Under the pieces are notes generated by a model. The model saw only the letters and a program-made list of their open reading frames with translations. It was not told where the DNA came from and searched no databases. The position numbers and the translations under genes are program-made. Of a stretch of DNA of 64,000 nt, positions 1 to 7,577 are shown piece by piece (positions within the stretch are counted from its first letter, which is position 1; each line of letters begins with the position of its first letter). This stretch comes from Streptomyces sp. BK239 (GTDB lineage: Bacteria; Actinomycetota; Actinomycetes; Streptomycetales; Streptomycetaceae): the NCBI RefSeq assembly GCF_004217285.1, contig NZ_SHKS01000003.1, positions 95,161 to 159,160 of the forward strand. Direction: 5' to 3'.

Positions 1-1115
1 TTGCAGTCGGTCACCGTGCACCAGTTGGACTCGGCCGTGCCGATGTAGATGCCCTCGCCGAACTTCTCGCGGCGCAGCCCGGTCGTACGGATCGTGTTGT
101 CCCTGACCATGTTGTCCGAGCTGAAGTCGCGCAGATGGATGGCCTCGTCGCCGATCTGCTCGACGGTGAGGCCCTGGAGGACGCTGCCCACCACGCCGTC
201 CGCCATCACGCCCTTCTGGGCGTTGCGCACGGTGAAGCCGACCAGCCGCCAGTAGCCGGCGTTCTTCAGGTGGAAGGCGTACCCGTCGTCGGTGTCGCCG
301 CCGTCGATGACCGCCCCGGAGCCACCGCACAGGAAGATCGGCTTGGCCTCGGTGCCGGAGACCTCGGCGACGAAGTTGCCCGCGTACGTGCCCGCGGCGA
401 GCGCGATGCTGTCCCCGGGCTGGGCCTGGGCGAGGGCCTGTTCGAGCGTCTCGGCGTTGCTCACCTTGACGGTGGCCGCCGGGCAGCTGACGGCCTCCGA
501 CGGCACCGAACCGCGGGTGGGCCGGGCCGTGGACGGCGCCTTCGGGGCGACCGACCGGCTGGGCAGCGCCGAGGGGGTCTCCTCGGCGGGCAGCAGCCCG
601 GGCGGCGACACGCTGGGCCCGGCGGTGGAGGCGCCGGCCGTCACCTTCGGCTCCGCGTCGCCGTCCCGCGCCACCACGACGACGAGCGCGGTGAGTGCGA
701 GCAGGAAGGCGCCCCCGGCCAGCCAGACGGCCGGCTGCCGGGAGGCCGACGAGCCGCCACCGCCCCCGGTAGCCGACGGCGCGTACGACGGCATGGGCGG
801 CCCGGCGGCCTCCGCCGGTTCAGCCTGGCCGGCGGCCTCCGCCGGCTCGGGCAGCGCGGAGGGCGCCTCGCCGTCCTTCCGGGGAGCCGGAGCCCCCTCG
901 GACGCCGGGTCCGTTTCCGTGGCCGCCGGACCGTCCGAAGAAGACGCGGGCGTCCCGGAGACGGGCGTCCCCGAGGCAGCGGAAGGCTCCCCGGAGGACG
1001 CTCCCCTCTCCTCGGAAGGCACAGCGGGCTCGGACGGCACGGAGGACTCGGGATTCACAGAATGCTCGGTCGGCTCGGTCGGCTCAGGAGAGACAGAGGA
1101 CGGATCGGAAGGCAT
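1..1115 (-). CDS. Membrane-anchored right-handed parallel beta-helix protein (3' end outside window)
   Basis: About 371 codons are visible; the C-terminus lies beyond the left edge. From the ATG at 1115 the protein has a roughly 130-residue Ser/Pro/Glu/Ala-rich segment, one hydrophobic helix at about residues 135-155 (AVWLAGGAFLLALTALVVVV), a second Ser/Pro/Thr spacer, then a beta-helix with repeated short Asn/Gly/Asp turns (for example GSGAVIDGGDTDDGYAFHL). This gives a cytoplasmic tail and an exported beta-helix (type II topology). Pectate-lyase-like beta-helices bind, cleave or epimerise acidic polysaccharides; which one is not decidable here. The start has a GGAG ten bases upstream and lies 35 bases after the preceding gene, so it should be the third gene of the GT2 operon. 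Topology and fold are fairly sure; function is inferred from context. Confidence 0.75.
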   Translation of the reverse strand, partial: MPSDPSSVSPEPTEPTEHSVNPESSVPSEPAVPSEERGASSGEPSAASGTPVSGTPASSSDGPAATETDPASEGAPAPRKDGEAPSALPEPAEAAGQAEPAEAAGPPMPSYAPSATGGGGGSSASRQPAVWLAGGAFLLALTALVVVVARDGDAEPKVTAGASTAGPSVSPPGLLPAEETPSALPSRSVAPKAPSTARPTRGSVPSEAVSCPAATVKVSNAETLEQALAQAQPGDSIALAAGTYAGNFVAEVSGTEAKPIFLCGGSGAVIDGGDTDDGYAFHLKNAGYWRLVGFTVRNAQKGVMADGVVGSVLQGLTVEQIGDEAIHLRDFSSDNMVRDNTIRTTGLRREKFGEGIYIGTAESNWCTVTDC

Positions 1116-1150
1116 AGGCGGCAAACTCCGGCTGCTGGGCGGTCAGATCG

Positions 1151-3202
1151 TCATCGGGGCGCGCGGGCGGCCGACGCCGGCTGCGCGGACTGCGCGGCCG
1201 GGACGGACTGCGCGGACTGGGAGGCCCACACGCGCAGGCCGGTGGTCCGCTGGTCCTCCTCGGTGAACCACTCCCGCTTGGGCGTCACCTGACGGACCGG
1301 CACCTCGATGACGGGCGTGCCGTTCAGCGGCAGCTTGTCCTCGTACGGGTGCGCGCCCAGGCGCCGGCGGCCGTTGCGGCGTCCCCCGCGCTCACGGCCG
1401 CCCATGACCGCCGAGATCAGGATGAGCAGCAGGATGAACGTCCACAGCAGCGTCATCGGGCTGGCGTAATGCCGGAACTTGATCCAGAAGGAACTGGTGT
1501 CGTGCCAGGCGAACAGCTGGTTCGAGCGGACGGTGATGTCGCCGTGCGCGCGGGTGGTGTCGACGGCGCTCGGGCCGACGCCGGAGATGACGTTGTACGT
1601 GATCATCGAGTCGTCGACACCGCCGACCATGGAGATGCCGTGGTTGCGGCCGTCCTGGACGGTGTTGCCGCGGATCTCGGCCACGCTGTCGCGCACGTAG
1701 ATGCCGGTGTCGGTGCCCTCGACGATGTTGCCGGTGATCGTGGCGGCGGTCACCCCGTCGCGCACCGAAATGCCCTGCCGCGACTGGCCCTTGAGGTGGT
1801 TGCCGGTGATGGCCACGTCGGTGGCGTCCTTGCGGGCCACGATGCCCATGTCGCCGCCCTCGACGCGGTTGTTCTGGACGCCGACGTCCGTGCCGCCGAA
1901 GATCTCGATGCCGTAGCGGCCGTTGTCCGTGGCGACGCTGTTGGACACGGAGTTGGAGCCGTAGCTGCTGATGGACTCTCCGGACGCCGACGGCCCGCTG
2001 GCCAGCGGACGGCCGCTGATGGTGAAGCCGTTGCCGCCGTTGCCCTTGGCCGTGGAGCCGCTGACGCGCACCTGCTCGGTGGCGCGGGCCATGACGAACC
2101 CGTCGCCGCCGTTGTTGCGGGAGACGGTCCGCTCGACGACCGCGTTGGTGACGAACCGGTGCAGCACGACGCCGTGTTCCAGGCTCCCCTGCACCGTGGT
2201 GTCGCTGATGCTGACCCCGGTGGCGCCGGAGATGAACAGACCGTAGGCGTTGCCGGTGACCGTCGAGTGCCCGATCTCCGCCGAGACGTACGACAGGCTG
2301 GGCACCGAGAAGCGGGTGTCCGGCGTCGTCAGCGAACCGGAGGGCTGGGCGATGACGCCGCTGCTGCCGGCCTTGGCGCCCGACCTCGCGGGGGAGTCGT
2401 CGATGTTGCCGGTGTCGGGCCGGTCGGTGCCGGTGAGGCTCAGCCCGCCCGTACGGCCGCTCCAGAAGCCCAGGTCGGTGACGCTGGCGTAGGTCATGGA
2501 GTACTGGCCGCCGATCGCGCGGATGTAGGCGCGGCCGTCCCGTACGTCGGTGTCGGGCTTGTTCTTCTTGTCGTCCCAGCTGGTGATCCGCATGGGCGCC
2601 TGCGGGGTGCCCTCCAGGGTCAGCCGGCCGCCGAAGGAGACGATGCTGACGAAGCCCTTGTTGCTGCTCGCCATCCGCAGCGTCAGCCCGCCGGGGTTGG
2701 ACAGCTTCAGCTTGGCCCCGGCGTTCAGGTAGATGTTCTCGGTCAGCAGGTAGGAGCCGTCCTGCATCCGGACGAACGTCTGCGGCGCCAGTTCGAGCAG
2801 GTCGGAGATGGTGTAGGCGTTGCTGCGCTGGGTGAGCACGAGGGTGTAGCCGCTGCCGGTGTCCAGGCGGTACGGCGCCTTCCACTGGCCGCCCTTCAGG
2901 GGGGCGACGGCGGCGACCGCGCGGACCTGGTCCAGCCGGTGGTCCTCGGCGGCGACGAGCGCGGTCTCGTTCTCCGCGTCGGCGGCGTTCACCTTCGGCT
3001 TGTCGTCCGTGTCGGCGGCCGTTGCCGCGGTCGCGGACGCGGCGAGCAGACCGGCGGCGAGCGGCACGACGAGGGCGGCGCGCAGCACCGGCACCACGGC
3101 CGACAGGCGCGGCGCCCGCAGGACGGCCGGGAGGGTGCGGGCGCGCAGGGCGGACGGCAGGGCACGGGTCCGCGGGGCGGACGGAAGTCGACGCTGTGTC
3201 AT
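1151..3202 (-). CDS. Exported parallel beta-helix protein with C-terminal membrane anchor
   Basis: A 683-residue protein whose ATG overlaps the stop of the glycosyltransferase by ATGA, so the two are translationally coupled. The N-terminus is an unusually long, Arg/Leu/Pro-rich signal region with repeated R-x-L-P-x-x-L-R units, ending near residue 70 (LAASATAATAA). Residues roughly 170-570 are a right-handed parallel beta-helix with many N-G/N-N turns (NNRVEGGDMGIVAR, GNTVQDGRNHGISMVGG). One hydrophobic helix follows (TLLWTFILLLILISAVMGG, about 580-600), then a basic, roughly 85-residue tail, probably cytoplasmic. Alginate-type epimerases (AlgG family) share this fold and sit beside GT2 synthases, so polymer modification at the outer membrane face is a reasonable inference. 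A lyase or a binding scaffold is also possible. No catalytic residues can be assigned by eye. Confidence 0.8.
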   Translation of the reverse strand: MTQRRLPSAPRTRALPSALRARTLPAVLRAPRLSAVVPVLRAALVVPLAAGLLAASATAATAADTDDKPKVNAADAENETALVAAEDHRLDQVRAVAAVAPLKGGQWKAPYRLDTGSGYTLVLTQRSNAYTISDLLELAPQTFVRMQDGSYLLTENIYLNAGAKLKLSNPGGLTLRMASSNKGFVSIVSFGGRLTLEGTPQAPMRITSWDDKKNKPDTDVRDGRAYIRAIGGQYSMTYASVTDLGFWSGRTGGLSLTGTDRPDTGNIDDSPARSGAKAGSSGVIAQPSGSLTTPDTRFSVPSLSYVSAEIGHSTVTGNAYGLFISGATGVSISDTTVQGSLEHGVVLHRFVTNAVVERTVSRNNGGDGFVMARATEQVRVSGSTAKGNGGNGFTISGRPLASGPSASGESISSYGSNSVSNSVATDNGRYGIEIFGGTDVGVQNNRVEGGDMGIVARKDATDVAITGNHLKGQSRQGISVRDGVTAATITGNIVEGTDTGIYVRDSVAEIRGNTVQDGRNHGISMVGGVDDSMITYNVISGVGPSAVDTTRAHGDITVRSNQLFAWHDTSSFWIKFRHYASPMTLLWTFILLLILISAVMGGRERGGRRNGRRRLGAHPYEDKLPLNGTPVIEVPVRQVTPKREWFTEEDQRTTGLRVWASQSAQSVPAAQSAQPASAARAPR

Positions 3203-4542
3203 GACTGCTGGGCCTCCGCCCACGAGGGTGCGGTGTGGGCGGTGGACGCGGCGGCGGCCGCCGGCGCGCGGGACGCGCCGGCACCGGTGCCCGTTCCGCC
3301 GCCGAGGGACGCCGAGTTCTGTCCCTCGCCGCCGATGCGGTTGCTGGCGCGGGTCAGCCAGCCCTGCTTGTTCATGGTGATGAAGGCGAACAGCTTGATG
3401 GGCAGCGAGATCATGATGACGACGACGGCGAGCAGGGGCAGCAGCAGGATCTCCTGCGGGTGCCTGCGCAGGTGGGAGTAGCCGCGGATGCCGCGCCCCA
3501 CGAGCAGCCAGATCAGTACGAGGATCACGCCCCGGCCGGTCAACTCCAGTCGGCTGAACAGCAGATAGGCGAGCGCCATGCCCATGGTGACCGGCGTCAG
3601 CAGGATCTGGAACACGGTGATCTTGGTGACGAGGGGGACCCGCCAGAGCCAACCCTTGTAGAGGGCGGTGAGGTAGCACCGGTAGGAGTTGCGGCTCCAG
3701 CGCACCCGCTGCTTGACGAAGGCGCGGAAGGAGGAGGGGAACATCGACATCGCCCGCGCGGAACTCTGGTGCACGGTCTTGTAACCGGAGGCCAGCACCA
3801 GCCAGGTCAGCCGTCCGTCGTCGCCGGCGACGCAACGCCGGCCCAGGAAGAACTCGTTCTCCAGGTTCTCCAGCACCGGCGTGATCGCCGACCTGCGGTA
3901 GGCCGCCGTACGGCCGGAGAGGCAGGCCACGGCGCCCGCGCGCCCCATGGCCGGGACGTAGTCGTAGTAGCGCAGGTTGACCAGCCAGTCGGCGATCCGC
4001 CGCCAGACGCTGGTCCGGCGCTGGTAGACGTTCTGCTGGGTGCCGACGCCGCCGACCTCGGGGTCGACGAAGGGCATCTGCACGGCGGCGAGCAGCCCCG
4101 GCTCCCAGCGGGTGTCGGAGTCGACCAGCACGACGAGTTCGCTCTTCGCGGCGCGGATGCCGACGCCGAGCGCCGACCGCTTGCCGCGGTGTTCAAAGGC
4201 CAGCACGCGGACCCGCGGGTCCCGCACCTGCGCCAGCCGCTCCAGGACTTCCTTGTCCTCGACGTCCGGGACGATGATCACCTCGGTGGGATCCTGCGCC
4301 AGCCAGGTGTCCAGGCAGTCCACCAGAATGCTCGCGTCCTCGCGGTACGCCGGGACGACCACGGACACCGTCGTCCGGTAGTCGTTCACCACGGGCTTGG
4401 CGAACCGGGACAGCACCGCCCGGTAGAGCCACAGACCCCAGACGAACACGCCGGCGAGGCCGAGCGGCATCAGCTCACGCCATGACGTCTCGGCAGTCGC
4501 CGTGACAATCCATGACCAGAAATCGTCGAAGAAACCCGACAC
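3199..4542 (-). CDS. Processive family 2 glycosyltransferase, membrane polysaccharide synthase
   Basis: A 447-residue GT2 synthase of the cellulose/hyaluronan/chitin type. It has an N-terminal membrane helix (LGLAGVFVWGLWLYRAVL) and a cytosolic GT-A domain with the VVVPAYRED start, a D-x-D region (VDSDTRWEPG, about residue 141) and the processivity motif QRVRW (about 279). Three or four C-terminal helices follow, then an Ala/Ser-rich tail. It should add sugar-nucleotide units to a growing chain and pass the chain across the membrane. An in-frame ATG at 4581 exists, but the GTG at 4542 is preferred because GGGGGG lies about ten bases upstream of it. It is first of three genes with the two beta-helix proteins, so it probably makes the polymer they act on. 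The sugar cannot be read from sequence. Confidence 0.85.
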   Translation of the reverse strand: MSGFFDDFWSWIVTATAETSWRELMPLGLAGVFVWGLWLYRAVLSRFAKPVVNDYRTTVSVVVPAYREDASILVDCLDTWLAQDPTEVIIVPDVEDKEVLERLAQVRDPRVRVLAFEHRGKRSALGVGIRAAKSELVVLVDSDTRWEPGLLAAVQMPFVDPEVGGVGTQQNVYQRRTSVWRRIADWLVNLRYYDYVPAMGRAGAVACLSGRTAAYRRSAITPVLENLENEFFLGRRCVAGDDGRLTWLVLASGYKTVHQSSARAMSMFPSSFRAFVKQRVRWSRNSYRCYLTALYKGWLWRVPLVTKITVFQILLTPVTMGMALAYLLFSRLELTGRGVILVLIWLLVGRGIRGYSHLRRHPQEILLLPLLAVVVIMISLPIKLFAFITMNKQGWLTRASNRIGGEGQNSASLGGGTGTGAGASRAPAAAAASTAHTAPSWAEAQQS

Positions 4543-4879
4543 GAACTCAGAACCCCCCAGCCGGAGCGCAGCCCACCGCATGGGCCATATGTGCGACGTT
4601 CGCGGTCTACGCCGGGAAATCTAGGGCCGAAACGAGCTCTTCCGACACACGATCAACACAAAATTCACCTGAGGTGGGCACCAAACATTCACAGGACGAG
4701 CAATCTCTCAGCGAACGGTGAACGGTTCGAGCACCGACTTCCGGCCACCGACCACTGGTCTGACATGTCGTCACCCCGCGTCCGCAAGAAGCGACTTGAG
4801 ATGAACGCGACACGCAAGCGTACATCCCTCCCGCACCTCGAACGCGCTTGCTTCACATGATTCACACAAGCAAACGGAA

Positions 4880-4895
4880 TGTGATACACCTCACA
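4880..4895. promoter_or_regulatory. Perfect Crp-type palindrome TGTGA-N6-TCACA
   Basis: The 16 bases read TGTGATACACCTCACA, exact for both arms of the classical CRP/FNR half-site. Streptomyces Crp is reported to prefer GTG-N6-GNCAC-like sites, which this nearly satisfies. A Crp gene lies in this window at 47867. The site is about 90 bases upstream of the pseudogene ATG and about 340 bases upstream of the GT2 start. Confidence 0.5.
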
Positions 4896-4922
4896 CACCC
4901 CGATTCCATCGTACGAACACCC

Positions 4923-4938
4923 GTGACACGCCTGTCAC
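4923..4938. promoter_or_regulatory. Inverted repeat GTGACA-N4-TGTCAC
   Basis: A perfect six-base inverted repeat with a four-base centre, 27 bases downstream of the Crp-type site and 45 bases upstream of the pseudogene start. The half-site GTGA is shared with the first palindrome. It looks like an operator, but the binding protein cannot be named. Confidence 0.4.
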
Positions 4939-4983
4939 AGGGGCGTCACCCTTCCCGGAGGCGCGCTCCCGGAGAGGAGGCTG

Positions 4984-5402
4984 ATGGCTCTTCAGGCAGT
5001 CGACGAGACGCTGCGCCACCGGTGACACACCTGGCCAACCGCGCTGCTCGTCAACCGACTCCCCTGCGACGAACACCAGTTGGCGCTCGCGGTCCATCCC
5101 GACGAACGCAGTCGGCTCGGTACGCACGAGCTGGCTGAGCGGCTCGCGCCGGCCCGCGACGCCGGGATGCTGCTGCCGGCTCGGGCCTCCGTCCTGGTCG
5201 CCGCCGACGCCTGGTCACCGACCACGACGCTGCGGCCGTACCGGCCGGGCCCGGCTCTCGCCGCCGCCCGGGCCGCGTTCGCACCCCCCCGGCGATGCCA
5301 TGGACAGGCTGGGTACCGAGATGTACGCACGGCTCGGCCTCACGCCCCCGCCCACGAGGTCACGCCCCGGACGCTGCCCATGCCCGCGCCCGCCCCTGTG
5401 AG
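4984..5402 (+). pseudogene. Decayed coding gene: in-frame TGA plus frameshift at a C7 run
   Basis: An ATG at 4984 follows a strong ribosome binding site (GGAGAGGAGG). The frame reads MALQAVDETLRHR, meets TGA at 5023, and continues in the same frame with clear GC-rich third positions (ALLVNRLPCDEHQLALAV, THELAERLAPARDAG) to about 5280. Coding then moves frame at a run of seven C (5285-5291) and resumes as MDRLGTEMYARLGLTPPP, ending at a TGA near 5400. Two separate lesions in an otherwise coding-like stretch indicate a recently inactivated gene. I do not recognise the family. Sequencing error is possible for the C7 indel but less likely for the TGA. Confidence 0.55.
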
Positions 5403-5665
5403 TCCCCGCCGCGTTCGACGTCCACGCGCGGACCACCACAGCGGGTGTACGCGCCGCCCCGGCACCCGGCCGGCGTCGACCGCCAGGCCACCACCTGGCC
5501 GTGGAACGCGGCGCCGCCGGCGAATCACCCGCCCGGGGGCGCAAGCCACCCGCTCGCTGCTGGCACACCGTCGCCCCCGGCCCTGGCCCCATTGAGACCA
5601 GAACTGAGACCGGGGATCACCGCGTCGCCCGCGCGCAGCGCCGTCGCCGCATCCGCTGAACGAGA
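5403..5665. other. Intergenic region, no gene seen
   Basis: Very GC-rich sequence between the decayed gene and the tRNA-Thr terminator. Open frames exist on both strands, but none has a ribosome binding site or recognisable protein. Part may be the decayed 3' end of the pseudogene. Confidence 0.4.
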
Positions 5666-5698
5666 AAGCCCAGCTCAGACACTGTCTGGGCTGGGCTT
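5666..5698 (-). terminator. Terminator of tRNA-Thr
   Basis: On the minus strand, AAGCCCAGCCCAGACA pairs with TGTCTGAGCTGGGCTT around a one-base loop, with one mismatch, ending seven bases after the tRNA 3' end. Confidence 0.75.
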
Positions 5699-5704
5699 AG
5701 AAAG

Positions 5705-5778
5705 AGCCGCCTTCGGGATTCGAACCCGAGACCTACGCATTACGAGTGCGTTGCTCTGGCCATCTGAGCTAAGGCGGC
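5705..5778 (-). tRNA. tRNA-Thr (anticodon CGT)
   Basis: The minus strand folds as a complete 74-nucleotide cloverleaf. The acceptor GCCGCCT pairs with AGGCGGC. The D arm starts TAGCTCAGATGG. The anticodon stem GCGCA..TGCGT-type arm carries the loop ctCGTaa, and the T arm has the GTTCGAATC loop. Anticodon CGT reads ACG codons, which are common in this genome. CCA is not encoded. A hairpin terminator follows immediately. Confidence 0.95.
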
Positions 5779-5874
5779 GCGCTGTCCGCACCATGGTGCG
5801 ATCAGCAACGTCGGTAAGTCTACACAGTTTCCGAGGGTGGTCCGCACCACCCCCGGAGGGGGTGGTCGCAGGGG

Positions 5875-7452
5875 CTATGAGCAGCGCTTTCCCTTCGGCG
5901 GGACCGTGCCGCGAAGCAGATACGCGTTGATCGTGGAGTCGACGCAGGCGCTGCCTCTCCCGTATGCCGTGTGGCCGTCGCCGTCGTAGGTGAGGAGGCG
6001 GGCCGAGGAGAGCTGGCCGGCCAGGGCGCGGGCCCAGCGGTAGGGGGTCGCCGGGTCGCGGGTGGTGCCGACGACCACGATCGGGGCCGCACCCTTCGCC
6101 TCGATGCGGCGCGGCTCGCCCGTCGGCGCGACGGGCCAGTACGCGCAGTTCAGAGAGGCCCAGGCGAGGCCCTCGCCGAAGACGGGGGACGCCTTGCGGA
6201 AGGCGGGCAGCGCCTTGCGCACCTGGTCGGGGCCGTCGAACGCGGACGGCAGGTCCAGGCAGTTCACCGCCGCGTTGGCGGCCATCAGGTTGGCGTACCG
6301 GCCGTCGCCGTCCCGCTCGTAGTAGCTGTCCGCGAGGGCGAGCAGCCCCGCGCCGTCGCCGTCGTCGATCGCCGTGGTCAGCGCGTCCCGCAGCCTTTCC
6401 CATGTGCTTTCGTCGTACATCGCGGCGATCACGCCGATGGTTGCCAGCGACTCACCGAGCCGGCGGCCGCCCGGGTCCCCCGTGGGCATGGGCCGCGCGT
6501 CGAGCTTCTTGAAGAAGGCCCCGAGGTTCGGCCCGACCTCGTCCGCCCGGGCGCCCAGCGGACAGCGCGGCCGGCGCACGCAGTCCTTCGCGAACGAGCG
6601 GAACGCCGTCTCGAAGCCGGCCGTCTGATCCAGGTTCAGCCGGCGGGCGGGCAGCGACGGGTCCATCGCCCCGTCCAGGACGAGCCGTCCGACCCGGTCC
6701 GGGAACAGCCCCGCGTACGTCGCCCCGAGGAACGTGCCGTACGACGCCCCCACATACGTCAGCTTCCGGTCCCCCAGGGCCGCGCGCAGGATGTCCATGT
6801 CGCGGGCCGTCTCCACGGTGGAGACGTGCCTGAGCAGCCGGGCCGACCGAGAGCCACACCCCTCGGCGAACTTCTTGTAGGCGCCGACGAGTCGGTCCCT
6901 CTCCCGCTGGTCGTCGGGGGTGACGTCCGTCTGCGTGTACGCGTCCATGTCGCGTCCGTCGAGGCAGCGCACCGGCTCGCTGCGGGCCACGCCCCTCGGG
7001 TCGACGGCGACCATGTCGTAGCGGGCGCGGACGCCGGCCGGGTAGGCGATCCCCGCGTACTGCTGGAGGTAGCCGACCGCCGAGCCGCCCGGTCCGCCCG
7101 GGTTCACGAGCAGTGAACCGAGCCGCTTCCCCGGGCCCGTCGCCTTCTTGCGGGCGACGGCGAGACGGATGTCGCCCTCGCCGGGACGCGCGTAGTCGAG
7201 GGGCGCTTTCAGGGTGGCGCACTGGAAGCCGGGGACGCCGCAGTCCCGCCAGGCCGGCCTCTGCCCGTAGTACGGCGCGAGCGCCGACGGCGTGGCCTGC
7301 GGCAGCGCGGCCAGTGCCGCCTGCGCCACGGCCGGGCTCGCTGAACCCGCCGCCCCTCCTGACGAGCAGGCGGGGACGAGCAGCGCGGCGAGGGAGACCA
7401 GCGCGACGCCGATACGGGACCTTCGGGGGGAGCGGGAGCGCCTGGTGTGCAT
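5875..7452 (-). CDS. Exported alpha/beta-hydrolase, tripeptidyl-aminopeptidase-like lipoprotein
   Basis: A 525-residue secreted hydrolase of the SlpD/SlpE and tripeptidyl-aminopeptidase type. The N-terminus is Arg-rich with a hydrophobic core and a lipobox-like LVPAC before SSGG, so it is probably a lipoprotein. The oxyanion region is NPGGPGGS (about 117), the nucleophile elbow GASYG (about 236), the acid GTTRDPATP (about 467) and the histidine DGDGHTAYG (about 492), in the usual order. A TAP-like C-terminal domain is present. The family removes short peptides from the N-termini of exported proteins. It ends 96 bases before the tRNA-Thr. No clear ribosome binding site is visible at the ATG. 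The exact substrate is unknown. Confidence 0.85.
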   Translation of the reverse strand: MHTRRSRSPRRSRIGVALVSLAALLVPACSSGGAAGSASPAVAQAALAALPQATPSALAPYYGQRPAWRDCGVPGFQCATLKAPLDYARPGEGDIRLAVARKKATGPGKRLGSLLVNPGGPGGSAVGYLQQYAGIAYPAGVRARYDMVAVDPRGVARSEPVRCLDGRDMDAYTQTDVTPDDQRERDRLVGAYKKFAEGCGSRSARLLRHVSTVETARDMDILRAALGDRKLTYVGASYGTFLGATYAGLFPDRVGRLVLDGAMDPSLPARRLNLDQTAGFETAFRSFAKDCVRRPRCPLGARADEVGPNLGAFFKKLDARPMPTGDPGGRRLGESLATIGVIAAMYDESTWERLRDALTTAIDDGDGAGLLALADSYYERDGDGRYANLMAANAAVNCLDLPSAFDGPDQVRKALPAFRKASPVFGEGLAWASLNCAYWPVAPTGEPRRIEAKGAAPIVVVGTTRDPATPYRWARALAGQLSSARLLTYDGDGHTAYGRGSACVDSTINAYLLRGTVPPKGKRCS

Positions 7453-7577
7453 CCAGCGAGAGTAACCCTGTGCGATCGAGCGACGTCATTCCGTACGGGA
7501 AGCGCCACGGACGAGTGACGGCGTCAACCGGCGCTCCGTCTCGCCGGCCTCGTGCGGCGTCCCCCCGCCGATAGGTC

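Larger units (their letters stand above)
4543..4983. other. Divergent intergenic region with low-GC stretches
   Basis: These 440 bases separate the GT2 operon (minus) from a decayed gene (plus). No reading frame here has Streptomyces codon bias. The stretch at about 4600-4900 is AT-rich for this genome and holds the two palindromes listed separately at 4880 and 4923. It should contain promoters for both directions, but I cannot assign hexamers with confidence. Confidence 0.5.

Noticed and set aside
135..1292. Long plus-strand open frames of 324 and 385 codons opposite the first beta-helix gene
   Set aside because: They are Arg/Gly- or Ser/Gly-rich shadows; the minus frame has the right third-position bias and a beta-helix fold.
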